Assembly (NCBI GenBank): GCA_963809765.1
Contig: CAWEKT010000003.1
Location: forward strand, 1,240,001 to 1,304,000
DNA: 64,000 bases
Direction: 5' to 3'
Source: JACVRM01 sp963809765
GTDB taxonomy: Bacteria > Actinomycetota > Thermoleophilia > Gaiellales > Gaiellaceae
Shown: one piece after another, positions 1 through 11,500 of the stretch
Layout: each line of letters begins with the position of its first letter
Position numbering within the stretch: position 1 is the first letter of the stretch
Made by a program: the position numbers and the translations under genes
The notes under the pieces: model-generated
Database searches by the model: none
What the model saw: the letters and a program-made list of their open reading frames with translations, nothing else
What the model was told of the DNA's origin: nothing

Positions 1-1531
<1,531 letters not shown>

Positions 1532-1535
<4 letters not shown>

Positions 1536-1987
1536 CGGCCGGCCGCCAGACGGACCGCGTCGAAGATCTTGGCGTAGCCGGTGCAGCGGCAGAGGTTCCC
1601 GGAGAGCGCCTCCCGGATCTCGTCGTCGTCCGGCTCGGGAATCCGTCGCAGCAGGTCGACGGTGGCGACGACAAGGCCCGGCGTGCAGAAACCGCACTGA
1701 ACCGCGCCCGCCTCGACGAAGGCGTCCTGTACCGGGTGCAGGCTGCCGTTCTCGCCGAGCCCTTCCACGGTCGTCACCTCGCAACCCTGGGCTTGCGCGG
1801 CGAGGACGAGGCAGGCGCAGACGAGCCGGCCGTCGAGCAGCACGGAGCAGGACCCGCACTCACCCTGCTCGCAGGCGTTCTTCGAGCCGGGCAGGCCGAG
1901 GCGCTCGCGCAGCGCAAAGAGCAGGCTCTCGCCCGGCCAGACCTCCGTCTCGCGCGCCTCGCCGTTGACCGTCAGCTCGACCTTCAT
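1532..1987 (-). CDS. Xanthine dehydrogenase, 2Fe-2S subunit
   Basis: This 151-residue electron-transfer subunit carries two [2Fe-2S] clusters linking the molybdenum site to FAD. The ferredoxin-like cluster ligands are Cys39, Cys44, Cys47 and Cys59. The second, family-specific cluster uses Cys98, Cys101, Cys133 and Cys135 (motifs QCGFCTPG and NLCRCTGY). An upstream Met exists three codons earlier, but the ATG at 1987 overlaps the preceding gene's stop as ATGA and gives the usual start of the family, so I prefer it. It is translationally coupled to both neighbours in the operon. Confidence 0.93.
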
Positions 1988-2775
1988 GGCGCGCACCGCT
2001 CGAGCGCCCGGGCGGTCAGGACACGCAGGGCATGGCGCCGGTAGGCAGCCGTGCCGCGGACGTCGTCGATGGGGCTCGCGGCCCCGCCGACCAGCTCGGG
2101 CAGCGAGGAGCGCTCGTCGTACGGGACCGAGACGAGCGTCGCAACCGGTGCGGCCGAGCCGAACGCGGCGCGCACGACGCCGTCCTCCTCGTCCACGGCG
2201 AGCGCCAGCGAGCAGACCGCGATGACCATGGCGTTCCGAGGGCCGACCTTCATGAAGGTCTGCGGCCCCCGCTGCCCGGGCGCCCGCACGGCGAGAATCA
2301 GCTCCGCCGGCTCGAGCGCGTTCCGCTTCACACCGAGCAGGAAGTCCTCGAGTGCCAGCGTCCGCGTCCCCTCGGCGCTGCCGAGCACGACCTCGGCGCC
2401 GCCGACCAGGAGCGGCGGCAGCGCGTCGCCGGCCGGCGAGGCGGTGCCGAGGTTGCCGCCGATGGTGCCGCGGTTGCGGATCGGCGGGGAGCCGACCGTG
2501 CGCGACGCCTCGGCCAGCGCGGGAAACCGCTCCGAGAGCGGCGCCTCCATCGCCTCGGTGTAGGTCAGCGAGGCGCCCAGCCTCAGGCCACCGTTCTCCG
2601 TCACCCAGCCGCGCAGCTCCTCGACCCGGTTCAGATCGAGCAGCGCCTCCGGCCGGTCGCGATCGAAGTTGAGCTCGACCATGACGTCGGTGCCGCCCTC
2701 GATCGGCCTCGCCGAGGGCAGCTGCGCCTTCATCTGCAGCGCCTCAGCGAGCGTGCGGGGCTGCAGGATCTCCAT
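1984..2775 (-). CDS. Xanthine dehydrogenase, FAD-binding subunit
   Basis: This 263-residue CO-dehydrogenase-flavoprotein-type subunit passes electrons from the iron-sulfur centres to NAD+. FAD-contact motifs are visible: PIEGGTDVMV at residues 24-33 and NRGTIGGNLGTASPAGD at about 101-117. The reading frame stays open upstream to 3213, but family homology begins only at MEILQPRTL, so the ATG at 2775 is the start. It is the first gene of the leftward xdh operon and is divergent from the adenine deaminase operon across a 319-base gap. Confidence 0.9.
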   Translation of the reverse strand: MEILQPRTLAEALQMKAQLPSARPIEGGTDVMVELNFDRDRPEALLDLNRVEELRGWVTENGGLRLGASLTYTEAMEAPLSERFPALAEASRTVGSPPIRNRGTIGGNLGTASPAGDALPPLLVGGAEVVLGSAEGTRTLALEDFLLGVKRNALEPAELILAVRAPGQRGPQTFMKVGPRNAMVIAVCSLALAVDEEDGVVRAAFGSAAPVATLVSVPYDERSSLPELVGGAASPIDDVRGTAAYRRHALRVLTARALERCAP

Positions 2776-3094
2776 GGCGGGAAACCTTATTCGTCCGGGC
2801 TTGCCCAAGGCCGTGCGGCGTCGCGGACCCAAGGGCTCGGGTGAGTCCCCCGCGGCGACAAAGACGTCGCCGCCGCCACCGGGGACAGACCCTCCCTTTC
2901 TCATCCCCCTCCCCGATGTCGCGACGAAGTCGCGACGAGCACCCGACAGACCAGGTCGCGCAGTACCGGCGAAGCCGAGCTCGCTCGGCGAGAGCCACAC
3001 CGCGCGAAGCCGCGTCTGACTAGCCGGCCTAGGCGGCGCCCCGGCCGCTTCGAGGAAAGGGGGGAGCTCGAGGGGCGACGTAGCTCCCCCTTCG
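2776..3094. other. Divergent intergenic region between xdh and ade operons
   Basis: No gene is supported in these 319 bases, which should contain both divergent promoters. I see an 8-bp inverted repeat (GCGGCGAC, loop AAAGAC, GTCGCCGC) near 2856-2877, a direct repeat of the self-complementary core GTCGCGAC near 2918-2936, and a hairpin directly before the adenine deaminase start (listed separately). Any of these could be operator DNA for a purine-responsive regulator, but no regulator gene is nearby and no confident -10/-35 can be named. Confidence 0.4.
3057..3092 (+). promoter_or_regulatory. Possible SD-sequestering hairpin before adenine deaminase
   Basis: The arm AAGGGGGGAGCT (3057-3068) pairs with AGCTCCCCCTT (3082-3092) around a 13-nt loop, ending two bases before the ATG at 3095. 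The purine-rich left arm is the only Shine-Dalgarno-like run nearby, so the fold could control initiation. This is inferred from base pairing only. Confidence 0.35.
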
Positions 3095-4819
3095 ATGGGT
3101 CTCCCAGTTACGCTCGCGACCGTGGTGGACCTGCACCGGCGGCTGGCGGTGGCGCGCGGCGACGAGCCCGCCGACCTGGTGCTTCGCGGCGGTCGCGTGT
3201 TCTCGCCCTTCACGCGCGAGTGGCTCGAGGGCGACCTCGCAATCGCGGACGGGTACGTCGCCGGCCTCGGCGAGTACGAAGGCGTCGAGACCCAGGACGT
3301 GTCGGGCCGCTACCTGACGGCCGGCTTCATCGACGCGCACATGCACCTGGAGTCGTCGAAGCTGCTCGTCGACGAGTTCGCCCGGCTGATCCTCCCGCTC
3401 GGGACGACGGCCGTCGTGGCCGACCCGCACGAGATGGCGAACGTGCTCGGCACCGACGGCATCCACTGGCTGGCCGACCTCTGCGAGGACCTGCCGCTCG
3501 ACATCTTCTTCATGGCCTCGTCCTGCGTCCCGGCCTCCGTCTTCGAGTCGCCGCGCCGGCCGCTCTCGCGCGGCGACCTGCAGGGCCTGCTGCAGCGGCG
3601 GCTCGTGATCGGGCTGGCCGAGATGATGAACTTCCCCGGCGTCATCGCGGGGGAGGACTCCGAGCTCGAGAAGCTCTCGCTGCGCGGCGCCACCCACGTC
3701 GACGGCCACGCCCCGGGCGTGCTCGGCAAGGAGCTGAACGCCTACGCCGCCGCCGGCATCCGCTCGGATCACGAGGCACGGACGCTCGAGGAGGGACGCG
3801 CCCGCCTGCGCGCGGGCATGTGGGTGCTGATCCGCGAGGCCTCCGGCGCCCGCAACCTGCACGACCTCTTGCCGCTCGTGGAGGAGTTCGGCCCGCACCG
3901 GCTCGCGTTCTGCACCGACGACCGCGAGCCCGAGCACATCGTCGCGGAGGGCCACATCAACTCGATGGTGCGCGCCGCCGTCGCCGCCGGCGTTGCCGCC
4001 GAGGACGCGCTCGTCATGGCGACCAACGCCTCGCAGTGGCACGGGCTTCGGGAGCTCGGCGCGCTCGCACCTGGGTACAAGGCGGACGTGCTCGTGCTCC
4101 CCGACCTCGAAGGGTTCGTCCCCGAGCTGGTGCTCAAGGCGGGCCGGCCCGTCGAGGACCCGCCGCGACCGGAGGTGCCCGACTGGGTTCGCAACACCGT
4201 GCGCATCCGCAGCGTGGGGTCGAACGCGCTGCACGTCCCCTGGGAGGGGAACGGCGGCCGCATGCGGGTGATCGGGCTGGTGCCGGACCAGATCGTGACC
4301 GAGTCGCTGCTGGAGGAGCCCACGGTCGAGGGCGGACTGGCCGTCGCCGACCCCGAGCGCGACCTCGCGAAGATCGCGGTGATCGAGCGCCACCTGGGCA
4401 CCGGGCGGATCGGCCTCGGCTTCGTGCGCGGCTTCGGGCTGCGGTCCGGGGCGCTCGCGTCGACGGTCGCCCACGACGCGCACAACATCGTCGTGGTGGG
4501 GATGGACGACCACGACATGGCGAGGGCGGTGGCCCGGCTCTCCGACCTCGGCGGCGGTGTCGTGGTGGTCGAGCATCAGGGCACGCGGGCGGAGCTGCCG
4601 CTGCCCGTCGCCGGGCTGCTCTCGACGGCGCCGCTCGACGAGGTCGTCGCGGCGAGCCACTCGTGCGTGGAGGCCGCGCGCGCGCTCGGCTGCACGCTGA
4701 CGTCGCCGTTCCAGTCGCTGGCATTCCTGGCGCTCTCCGTGATCCCGGAGCTGAAGATCACCGACCGCGGCCTCGTCGACGTGGAGCGCTTCGAGCTCGT
4801 CCCGCTGCGCGCCGACTGA
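3095..4819 (+). CDS. ade: Adenine deaminase
   Basis: This 574-residue amidohydrolase converts adenine to hypoxanthine and ammonia in the cytoplasm, feeding xanthine dehydrogenase. The bacterial Ade-family metal site is clear: GFIDAHMHLESS at residues 77-88 and ADPHEMANV at 109-117. The C-terminal domain ends with a family-typical region (SPFQSLAFLALSVIPELKIT). The length matches the family. It is the first gene of a rightward operon; its TGA shares one base with the ATG of the next deaminase. The frame is intact, unlike several neighbours. Confidence 0.95.
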   Translation: MGLPVTLATVVDLHRRLAVARGDEPADLVLRGGRVFSPFTREWLEGDLAIADGYVAGLGEYEGVETQDVSGRYLTAGFIDAHMHLESSKLLVDEFARLILPLGTTAVVADPHEMANVLGTDGIHWLADLCEDLPLDIFFMASSCVPASVFESPRRPLSRGDLQGLLQRRLVIGLAEMMNFPGVIAGEDSELEKLSLRGATHVDGHAPGVLGKELNAYAAAGIRSDHEARTLEEGRARLRAGMWVLIREASGARNLHDLLPLVEEFGPHRLAFCTDDREPEHIVAEGHINSMVRAAVAAGVAAEDALVMATNASQWHGLRELGALAPGYKADVLVLPDLEGFVPELVLKAGRPVEDPPRPEVPDWVRNTVRIRSVGSNALHVPWEGNGGRMRVIGLVPDQIVTESLLEEPTVEGGLAVADPERDLAKIAVIERHLGTGRIGLGFVRGFGLRSGALASTVAHDAHNIVVVGMDDHDMARAVARLSDLGGGVVVVEHQGTRAELPLPVAGLLSTAPLDEVVAASHSCVEAARALGCTLTSPFQSLAFLALSVIPELKITDRGLVDVERFELVPLRAD

Positions 4820-6155
4820 TGGCGACGCTGCTCACGAACGCCTGGGTCGCCACCATGGACGCCGCCGGCAGCGAGCACCCCGACGGCTGGGTGCTCGTCT
4901 CCGACGGGCTCGTGGAGGCGGTCGGCGGCGGTGCCCCACCGGGCGCGGACGAGCACGTCGACCTCGGCGGCGCCCTGGTGACGCCCGGCCTGATCAACAC
5001 GCACCACCACCTGTACCAGACCCTCACCCGTACGCGGGCGCAGGAGGCGGACCTCTTCACCTGGCTGAAGACGCTGTATCCGATCTGGGCCCGCATCGAC
5101 GCCGAGGCGGAGTACGCGGCCGCGCGGACCGGGCTGGCGGCCCTCGCGCTCGGGGGCTGCACGACCGTCTTCGACCACCACTACGTCTTCCCGCGCGGCG
5201 AGACGGGGCTGATCGAGGCCGAGGTGCAGGCCGCGCGCGAGCTCGGCGTGCGGCTCGTCGCCTCACGCGGCTCGATGGATCTCGGCGAGTCGGACGGCGG
5301 GTTGCCGCCCGACTCGCTCGTCGAGGACGCTGACGACGTCCTCGCCGACACCGAGCGCCTGGTGCGCGAGCTGCACGAGCCCGGCCCGGGTGCTCGGGTG
5401 CAGATCGCGGTCGCGCCCTGCTCGCCGTTCTCGGTGACGGGAGGACTGATGGAGGAGTCGGCCGCGCTCGCCCGCCGGCTCGGGCTCTCCCTGCACACGC
5501 ACCTGGCCGAGACGGTCGAGGAGGAGGCGTACTGCCGCGAGCTCTACGGCTGCAGCCCGGTCGAGTACCTCGAGCGGCTCGGCTGGCTCGCCGGCGACGT
5601 CTGGTGCGCGCACTGCGTCCACCTCTCCGCCGGCGACATCGCACGCTTCGCGGAGACCGGAACCGGTGTGGCGCACTGCCCGACCTCGAACCTGCGACTC
5701 GGCGCCGGGGTGGCGCCGGTCCGGGAGCTGCTCGACGCCAGCGTGCGGGTCGGCCTCGGCGTCGACGGTTCGGCCTCGAACGAGCGCAGCGACCTGTCGC
5801 TCGAGGTGAAGCAGGCGCTCCTCGTCGCGCGCGGACGCGGCGGCGGCGGCGCGATGACGGCCCGCGAGGCGCTTGGCGCTCGGCACCCGCGGCGGCGCGG
5901 CGGTGCTGCGGCGCGAGGACATCGGCGTCGATCGAGCCCGGGCGCTGCGCCGACCTGGCGGTCTGGCCGGCCCACGGCCTGGAGCTCGCCGGAGCCGACG
6001 ACCCGGTCGCCGCGCTCGTCTTCGCCGGCCCGCAGCGGGTCGACCGGCTGTACGTCGGGGGCGAGGAGGTCGTCCGCGACGGGCGGCTGCTCCACGCAGA
6101 CGAGGAAGCCATCGTGCGCGAACACGAGCGCCAGGCGCGAAGATTCACGACGTGA
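4819..6155 (+). CDS. Guanine/8-oxoguanine-type deaminase (frameshifted in this sequence)
   Basis: This amidohydrolase of the guanine deaminase / 8-oxoguanine deaminase / hydroxydechloroatrazine hydrolase group has about 445 residues. Metal ligands are visible in NTHHHLYQT (His62-64), LHTHLAET (His226, His228) and GVDGSASNERSDL (Asp316). The last motif points more to 8-oxoguanine deaminase than to classical GuaD; the product would be xanthine or urate. Protein similarity continues through two frame changes near 5870 and 5925 and ends with QARRFTT and TGA at 6153. The start overlaps ade by one base and the stop overlaps uraH. I treat the two indels, 55 bases apart, as sequence error. Confidence 0.85.
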
Positions 6156-6445
6156 GCGCCTCTGTCTCCACCCACGTGCTCGACACGAGCGCCGGCAAGC
6201 CGGCCCAGGGCGTCGAGGTCGAGCTGCGCCGGGGCGACGAAGTGCTCGGCCGCGGTCGCACCGACGGCAACGGCCGCATCGGCGAGCTGGTCGCCGGGCT
6301 CGCGCCGGGCGCCTACACGCTGAGCTTCAAGCCGCCGTCGCCCTTCTTCCGCCGGGTCGAGCTCGAGCTGGAGCTCGAGGACGGCCACTACCACGTCCCC
6401 CTCCTCGTCTCGCCCTTCGGATGCGCGAGCTACCGCGGCAGCTGA
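6152..6445 (+). CDS. uraH: 5-hydroxyisourate hydrolase (transthyretin-like)
   Basis: This 97-residue protein hydrolyses 5-hydroxyisourate, the unstable product of urate oxidation, to OHCU. All family hallmarks are present: STHVLDTSAGKPAQGV at the N-terminus, HYHVPLLVSPFG before the C-terminus, and the C-terminal SYRGS that builds the active site. The GTG at 6152 overlaps the stop of the deaminase (GTGA). Its 3' end overlaps the OHCU decarboxylase by 25 bases, indicating tight coupling of the two successive steps. Confidence 0.93.
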   Translation: MSASVSTHVLDTSAGKPAQGVEVELRRGDEVLGRGRTDGNGRIGELVAGLAPGAYTLSFKPPSPFFRRVELELELEDGHYHVPLLVSPFGCASYRGS

Positions 6446-6840
6446 CGACGGGCGAGCTCGCCCGCCTCTTCAGCGGGCAGACGCCGCTCGTGGAGCGCCT
6501 GGCCGGCGAGCCAGACCCGCTGGGCCCCGCGGCCGAGGCGGTCCTGCTCGCCGCGCCGCTCGACGAGCAGGTCGAGGCGCTCGCGGCTCACCCGCGGATC
6601 GGCGAGCCGTCGAAGGAGCAGCGCGGCGCCGAGCCGGAGGTGCTGGCGGAGCTGGCCGACCTCAACCGCGCCTACGAGAACCGCTTCGGCTTCCGCTTCG
6701 TCGTCTTCGTGGCCGGTCGGACGCGCGCCGACCTGCTGCCCGTGCTGCACGAGCGGCTCGAGCGCACCCGCGAGGAGGAGCTGGAGACGGGGCTGCGGGA
6801 GCTCGTCGCGATCGCCCGCGACCGCTGGCAGAAGGGCTGA
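6421..6840 (+). CDS. uraD: OHCU decarboxylase
   Basis: This 139-residue protein is 2-oxo-4-hydroxy-4-carboxy-5-ureidoimidazoline decarboxylase, which yields S-allantoin. The HPRIG motif carries the catalytic His, and the segment LADLNRAYENRFGFRFVVFV followed by AGRTRADLL is typical. The ATG at 6421 lies inside the end of uraH in another frame. The order urate oxidase / HIU hydrolase / OHCU decarboxylase gives the complete urate-to-allantoin route within 2 kb. Confidence 0.93.
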   Translation: MRELPRQLTTGELARLFSGQTPLVERLAGEPDPLGPAAEAVLLAAPLDEQVEALAAHPRIGEPSKEQRGAEPEVLAELADLNRAYENRFGFRFVVFVAGRTRADLLPVLHERLERTREEELETGLRELVAIARDRWQKG

Positions 6841-6841
6841 C

Positions 6842-8044
6842 GTGGACGCCTCGTACGTCAACGACTGGGCTGCGCTTCCTGCTCCGCTGGCTGCACGTGA
6901 TCGCGGCCATCGTCTGGATCGGCACCTCCTTCTACTTCGTCGCGCTCGACAACCACCTGCGCCCGCCGAAGCGGCGCGCCGACGAGGAGGACGGCGTCGG
7001 CGGCGAGACCTGGGAGATCCACGGCGGCGGCTTCTACCGGATCGAGAAGTACCGGGTGGCGCCGGCCGAGCTGCCCGAGCCGCTGCACTGGTTCAAGTGG
7101 GAGGCGTACACGACGTGGCTGTCGGGGTTCGCGCTGCTCGTCGTCGTCTACTACGTCGACGCGGACCTCTACCTCGATCGACCCCGACGTCGCCGACCTG
7201 CGAGATCTGGCAGGCAATCGCGATCAGCATCGGGCTGCTCGTCGCGAGCTGGCTGGTCTACACGCTCGTGTGTCGCTCGCTGCGCGGCCGCGAGTGGGTG
7301 GTCGCGGCGCTGCTGACGCGTCTGGGTCGGCGCCACTGCCTACGGGCTGAGCGAGCTGTTCTCGGGCCGCGGGACTGCGATCCAGATCGGCGCGATGCTC
7401 GGGACGATCATGGTCGCGAACGTCTTCTTCGTGATCATCCCGGCGCACTGGGAGCTCGTGCGCGCGAAAGCAGGCAGGGCCGCGAGCCCGACCCGGCGCC
7501 CGCCTTCGAGGGCAAGCGGCGCTCCGTGCACAACAACTACCTGACGCTGCCGGTGCTGCTGGCGATGATCTCGATCCACTTCCCGACGGTCATCGGCCAC
7601 GACCACGCCTGGATCGCGCTGGTTGCGCTGATGGCGGCCGGCGCGTGGGTCCGCCACTTCTTCAACCTCCGGCACGCCGGGCGGACGGTCTGGGCGATCC
7701 CCGTGAGCGCGGCGGCGCTGGTCGTCGCGCGTGGCCGTGCTCGTCGAGCCCGACGAGCCCGACACGCCCGCGTCGGGGCAGCCCGTCTCCTTCGCGCAGG
7801 TGCAGGGGATCGTCGCCGAACGCTGCGCCGAGTGCCACTCGGCGAGCCCCACCAACCCGTCGTACTCCTCGGCGCCGGCGGGCGTCGTGCTCGACACGCC
7901 GGAGCAGATCGTCGCGGCCGCGGCGCGATCGAGGAGCAGGCCGTGCTCTCCCGCGCGATGCCGCTCGGCAACGTGACCGGGATGACCGACGAGGAGCGCG
8001 GCCAGCTGGCGGCGTGGATCGAAGCCGGCGCGCCGGGGGACTGA
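6842..8044 (+). CDS. puuD: Membrane urate oxidase PuuD with C-terminal cytochrome c domain (several frameshifts)
   Basis: This is the integral-membrane urate hydroxylase that passes electrons from urate into the respiratory chain through a fused cytochrome c, instead of to O2 like soluble uricase. The N-terminal DUF989-type membrane part shows LRWLHVIAAIVWIGTSFYFV, the interior GGGFYRIEKYRV, and later NNYLTLPVLLAMISIHFP. The C-terminal domain has one haem motif, CAECH (near 7830), followed by a Met-containing AMPLGNVTGMT segment. The protein is recoverable only through about seven frame changes (near 6868, 7178, 7200, 7325, 7480, 7731 and 7926). Because it stays conserved end to end, I read these as indel errors. 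GTG start at 6842, one base after uraD. Confidence 0.87.
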   Translation: MDASYVNDWAALPAPLAARDRGHRLDRHLLLLRRARQPPAPAEAARRRGGRRRRRDLGDPRRRLLPDREVPGGAGRAARAAALVQVGGVHDVAVGVRAARRRLLRRRGPLPRSTPTSPTCEIWQAIAISIGLLVASWLVYTLVCRSLRGREWVVAALLTRLGRRHCLRAERAVLGPRDCDPDRRDARDDHGRERLLRDHPGALGARARESRQGREPDPAPAFEGKRRSVHNNYLTLPVLLAMISIHFPTVIGHDHAWIALVALMAAGAWVRHFFNLRHAGRTVWAIPVSAAALVVARGRARRARRARHARVGAARLLRAGAGDRRRTLRRVPLGEPHQPVVLLGAGGRRARHAGADRRGRGAIEEQAVLSRAMPLGNVTGMTDEERGQLAAWIEAGAPGD

Positions 8045-8081
8045 GTCCGAGCGGTCAACTGCGATCGACTAGGCTCGCCTC

Positions 8082-8489
8082 GTGCTCGAGATCGACGCCG
8101 CCGGCATGCGCTTCCTCGCCCGCTGGGAGGACGAGCTCGCGCCGCAGACCGTGGCCGCCTTCAAGGCGATCCTGCCGCTCGAGGACCGGATCATCCACTG
8201 CCGCTGGAGCGGCGAGTCGAACTGGATCCCGTGGGGCGACCGCGACCTCGGCATCGGCCCCGAGAACGCGACCATGTACCCGCACCCCGGCGAGCTCGCG
8301 CTCTACCCCGGCGGCGAGAGCGAGACCGAGCTGCTCTTCCCCTACGGCTACTGCCACTTCAAGAGCAAGGCGGGGGAACTCTGGGCGAACCACTTCGCCA
8401 CTCTCGTGGAGGGGCAGGAGCAGCTGAAGGAGCTCGGCCGGCTGACCCTCTGGGAAGGCGCCCAGCCGATCAGCTTCGCCGAGCGCTGA
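8082..8489 (+). CDS. DUF3830 family protein
   Basis: This 135-residue protein of unknown function resembles the DUF3830 (cyclophilin-like fold) family. Typical segments are PLEDRIIHCRWSGES, NATMYPHPGELALYPGG, ETELLFPYGY and WANHFATLVEG. GTG start at 8082, no signal peptide. It sits directly after the urate-oxidation genes, 38 bases past puuD. Members of this family occur near hydantoin and purine catabolic genes, so a role in the same pathway is plausible but unproven. Confidence 0.75.
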   Translation: MLEIDAAGMRFLARWEDELAPQTVAAFKAILPLEDRIIHCRWSGESNWIPWGDRDLGIGPENATMYPHPGELALYPGGESETELLFPYGYCHFKSKAGELWANHFATLVEGQEQLKELGRLTLWEGAQPISFAER

Positions 8490-8519
8490 CTTCCTCCCTC
8501 CGGCCGCGGCCTAAGATCG

Positions 8520-11500
8520 TCGTGGAAGGAGCGACACGGAGCCCGACGAGGCCCAACTCAGCGGACTGCCGACAGGGACGGTCACGTTCCTGTTCACCGA
8601 CATCGAGGGCTCGACGCGGCTCGAACGAGAGCTTCGCGAGCGCTACGGCGAGGTCCTGGCCGAACATCAGCGCCTGCTCCGCGCCGCGTTTGATCGCCAC
8701 GGCGGTCGCGAGATCGACACGCAGGGAGACTCCTTTTTCATCGTCTTTCCCCGAGCTCGCGACGCGGTGGCGGCAGCCGCGGACGCCACACGTGAGCTCG
8801 CCTCGCACCCATGGCGCGACGGCACTCAGGTGCGGGTTCGGATCGGCATACACACGGGCGAGGCAGCGCACGCCGACGGCCGCTATACCGGCCTGCCGTG
8901 CGTCCGCGCAGCACGCATCGCAGCTGCCGGCCACGGCGGCCAGATCCTGCTCTCAGCCTCGACGCGCGACGTCGTCGAGGACGATCTCCCGGAAGAAGAG
9001 CGGTTACGTGGACCTCGGCGAGCACCAGCTCAAGGATCTGCCGCGCGCCGAGCGCGTCTTCCAGCTCGTCGCCGCGGGAGTATCGAGCGAATTTCCGGCT
9101 CTGAGGACGGGCGACGAGGTGGCCGATGCGGCTCGGGGCGTGCTGCGCGGCCCTGGTGGCGAAGGCCCCGCGCGCTCATCCCGCTCGCGGCCCTGGGCGT
9201 CGGCGCCATCGTCCTGACAGGCGTCTTGCTGATCCCCGGTAGCTCCGACGCCGGCGCCACGGAAGTGGGCGCGAACTCACTCGGCCTGATCGACGCCGGC
9301 ACGGGCACGATCGAGGGGGATATCCCCGTCGACGCCGCGCCGACGGGCGTCGCGCAGAGCGAGGGTGCCATCTGGGTGACGAACGCATACAACGGAACGG
9401 TCTCCCGCATCGACCCCTCCACGCGAAGCGTGCGCCAGACGATCACGGTCGGAGACAGCCCGAGCGGCATCGCGCTTGGGGCCGGCCACATCTGGGTCGC
9501 CAACTTCTCGGATGGCACGGTCTCCCGAATCGACCCCGAGGCGGGAGCGGTCGTCCAGACGATCACGGTCGGGAACGGGCCGCTGGCAGTCGCGTTCGGG
9601 GAGGGCTCGGTGTGGGTGACGAACTCGGCTGATCGAACCGTGTCCCGGATCGACGCGGCGGACGGGGAGGTCGAGGACACCATCGTCACCGACGCCGTCG
9701 GACGTGGCATCGCCGTCGGCGCCGGCGCCGCCTGGATCTCCGACGAGTCCTCGAGCCGCGTGGCCCGTCTCGACCTCGCCACTCTCGACCTCGCCACCCC
9801 CAGCATCGAGAGAATCGGCGTCGGCGGCGGAGCAGCCGGGGTCGCATTCGGCCGAGGAGCGGTCTGGGTGGCGAATGCCATCGACGACACCGTTTCCCGG
9901 ATCGACGCTGGGAACGGCGTCGTCACGGCCACGACCACGGTGGCCGGGGCCCCGGGTGCACTGGCCGCCGACGGTGAGGACGTCTGGGTGAGCGCCGAGT
10001 TCGGCGAGCGACTCGTGCGCATCGACGCGGGCAACGCGACTGTGACCGACACGGTCGAGCTCGGGAACCGGCCCAAGGGCGTCGTCGCCACCGACGACGG
10101 CGTCTTCGTCGCGGTGCAGGCCTCCGGGCGCGGTCACCGCGGCGGCAGGTTGATCGTCCTGACCGAAAACCCCTCCTCGATCGATCCGGCAGCCGCGAAC
10201 GATCCCGTCTCCAGCCAGGCGTTCAGCCTCGTCTACGACGGACTGACGGGCTTTCGGCGCGTGGGCGGCAGCGAGGGGACCCTGCCCCTGCCGAATCTCG
10301 CCACGTCCATACCGACTCCCGGAGACGGCGGGAGGACGTACACGTTCCGCCTTCGGCCGGGCGTGCGCTATGCGGACGGCAGGGCCGTTCGACCCGGCGA
10401 CTTTCGCCGTGCGCTCGAGCGCGCGTTCGAGCTGGAGGGGTCCTGGCGGAGGGGCAGTTGACAGCCGTTGCGGGCGCGGACACGTGCGCGCGGCGACGCA
10501 GGTGCGATCTGTCTCAGGGAGTCGTTACCACCGACGCCACGATCACCTTCCGCCTCGAGTCAGGCACGCGCCGCTCTTCCTCTTCGACCTGGCCAGCCTG
10601 TACCCGGTCCCCCCGGGCACCGCTCGGCGCGACGTCGGCACAGAGCCGATTGCGGGAACGGGCCCGTACACCATCGAGAGCTACGTTCCCGGGCGGCAGC
10701 TCAGGCTCGTCCGCAACCCACACTTCCGTGTCTGGTCGGAAGCCGTGCGTCCCGACGGGTTCTCCGACGAGATCCTCTTCCGGATCGGGTTCGACCGTCG
10801 ATCGGCGCTCTCGAGCGTGCTGCAGAACAAGAGTGACGTTTCGCTCCTGCCCATCCCGGCCAAGCGTCTCCCCGGCGTCAAGGCCCGGTACGCGGGCCGC
10901 GTCCACGAGGTGCCCGAGCGGGCCACCGTGTTCCTGTTCCTGAACACCGAGGCGCCCCCCATTCGACGACATCCGTGTCAGGCGGGCGCTCAACTACGCG
11001 GTCGACCGGCGGCACGTGGTCGACCTCTACGGCGGCCCCGACCTCGCACGGCTGACCTGCCAGCACATCCCGCCGACAGTCCATGGCTACGTGCGTTACT
11101 GCCCGTACACCCTGGATCCGCAGCCATCGGGCGCATGGACGGCGCCTGACCTCCGCAAGGCGCAGCAGCTCGTCGCGGCGTCCGGCACGCGGGGTCAGCG
11201 GGTCACACTCTGGACGTTCTCCTTCTTCCCGCAGGAGGGGCGCTATCTGGTCTCTCTCCTGCGCCGCCTCGGCTACCGCGCGGAGCTCAAGAAGGTGAAG
11301 GAGCTCTCGGAGTACTTCGCCACCATCGCCGACCCGAGCACACGCGCTCAGGCAGGCGTCGCCGGCTGGTACGCAGTGCTACCGATCGGGTTCGGAATCC
11401 TCGAGACGCTCGGGTGCGACTTCGCCGGAAACTGGGCGCGTGTCTGCGACCGCGGCATCGACCGGGATCTGCGGGCATCGGTGGCACTCCACGAGCGTGA

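Noticed and set aside
3029..4660. A 543-codon minus-strand frame opposite adenine deaminase
   Set aside because: The same kind of GC-driven shadow; the plus-strand protein has the catalytic motifs.
3220..6840. A 1,206-codon open frame on the plus strand
   Set aside because: Its first half is an Arg/Ala/Pro-rich shadow of adenine deaminase in another frame. Only its later parts match real genes: the deaminase from 4819 and uraD from 6421.
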